From assembly GCA_002862265.1 (NCBI GenBank), contig PKCQ01000036.1:1-15096 (forward strand): a stretch of 15,096 bases of DNA, in the 5' to 3' direction. The DNA comes from Planctomycetaceae bacterium (GTDB lineage Bacteria; Planctomycetota; Planctomycetia; Pirellulales; Pirellulaceae). Both the position numbers and the translations under genes were made by a program. The notes under the pieces are model-generated. The model ran no database searches and was not told the origin of the DNA. It worked only from the letters and a program-made list of their open reading frames with translations. Every line of letters starts with the position of its first letter. Position 1 is the first letter of the stretch. Positions 14,684 to 15,096 of the stretch are shown here, piece after piece.

Positions 14684-15096
14684 CTATTGGACTTGCTCCT
14701 GCTGTAAAACATCGGCAACTCGGTGAATCAGTTGATTCAAGCTGGTACCCGTTACCGCACTGATAAGTAACACGTCTTGTTGGAGTTCTTCCCGCAACTG
14801 TCCACAAACTGCGCCAGCCGTGGGAAGCTCTGCTTTGCTCACGACCACAATTTCCGGACGCTGCGCGAGTTCATCCGAATACTGTTCGAGTTCCGCACGA
14901 ATGACGCGATAGTTTTCCATCGGGTCCGTGCCGTCTGTCGGTTCAGGTTCGACCAAGTGCACTATAATTCCAGCTCGCATGATGTGCCGCAGAAAATCGT
15001 GCCCCAGTCCTACGCCTTCGGAAGCGCCTTCAATCAGCCCCGGAATGTCGGCAATCACAAAAGAACGATCGATGTTGGCATTTACCAGACCAAGAT
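14684..15096 (-). CDS. obg: GTPase Obg, C-terminal part (5' end outside window)
   Basis: The visible 137 residues begin LGLVNANIDRSFVIADIPGLIEGA, the Obg switch II/G3 region (DIPG), followed by SEGVGLGHDFLRHI. Obg is a ribosome-associated GTPase that works in 50S assembly and growth control. DPMENYRVIRAELEQYSDELAQRPEIVVV is typical for the family. The G4 position reads SKAE instead of NKxD, and G5 is SAVTGTS. The protein ends QQEQVQ without a C-terminal OCT domain. The P-loop and the glycine-rich N-terminal domain lie to the right of the window. Stop TAG at 14686-14684; coaX starts 8 bases later. Confidence 0.92.
   Translation of the reverse strand, partial: LGLVNANIDRSFVIADIPGLIEGASEGVGLGHDFLRHIMRAGIIVHLVEPEPTDGTDPMENYRVIRAELEQYSDELAQRPEIVVVSKAELPTAGAVCGQLREELQQDVLLISAVTGTSLNQLIHRVADVLQQEQVQ

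Noticed and set aside
1..15096. tRNA, rRNA, CRISPR array or insertion sequence
   Set aside because: No cloverleaf ends, rRNA text, regularly spaced repeats or transposase motifs were seen by eye.

Overview
The window looks like chromosomal DNA of a planctomycete, probably of the Pirellulaceae/Rhodopirellula type. The support is a secreted protein ending in a VPEPSS...RRRRS PEP-CTERM tail, a membrane-anchored serine/threonine kinase with sequence signatures I associate with planctomycetes, weak Shine-Dalgarno sites, moderate GC and no phage or insertion-sequence genes. I see no rRNA, tRNA or CRISPR. The exact genus cannot be read from the sequence.

Layout, left to right. (1) 1-1973, plus strand: a decayed protein kinase gene. 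Its catalytic half is broken by an in-frame stop and at least three frame changes, while the membrane half stays open. (2) 1974-2267: a convergent intergenic gap with a nested inverted-repeat element of about 150 bp. (3) 2268-4243, minus strand: a HIT/HINT nucleotide hydrolase, then a ModB-like permease and a short ModC-like ATPase with an 8-base overlap and no binding-protein gene. The HIT leader could fold over its own ribosome binding site. (4) 4449-5507, minus strand: a PEP-CTERM zinc metalloprotease. (5) 5508-5822: a divergent control region with a perfect palindrome and an inverted repeat. (6) 5823-8024, plus strand: a class V aminotransferase of the cysteine-desulfurase-like group that lacks the catalytic Cys, then an RraB-like acidic protein that may carry two copies of the fold. 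(7) 8133-15096, minus strand: one long run, obg (5' end outside the window), coaX, a 750-aa dynamin-like GTPase, a ~597-aa membrane GTPase, a shortened MnmE-like GTPase and a Trm112-like small protein.

The last block is the most interesting part. Four P-loop GTPases lie in one orientation within about 6.7 kb. Two are large, mutually different, membrane-anchored proteins side by side, the arrangement known for bacterial dynamin pairs. They run, with a 7-base gap and then 11-base and 4-base overlaps, into an MnmE relative without the C-terminal CxGK motif and a Trm112-like protein. I infer that the last four genes are made together and may form a GTP-driven membrane-associated system. The sequence does not say what that system does.

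The rest is housekeeping (pantothenate phosphorylation, Obg, molybdate/tungstate-type transport, HIT hydrolase) with lineage-typical extras.
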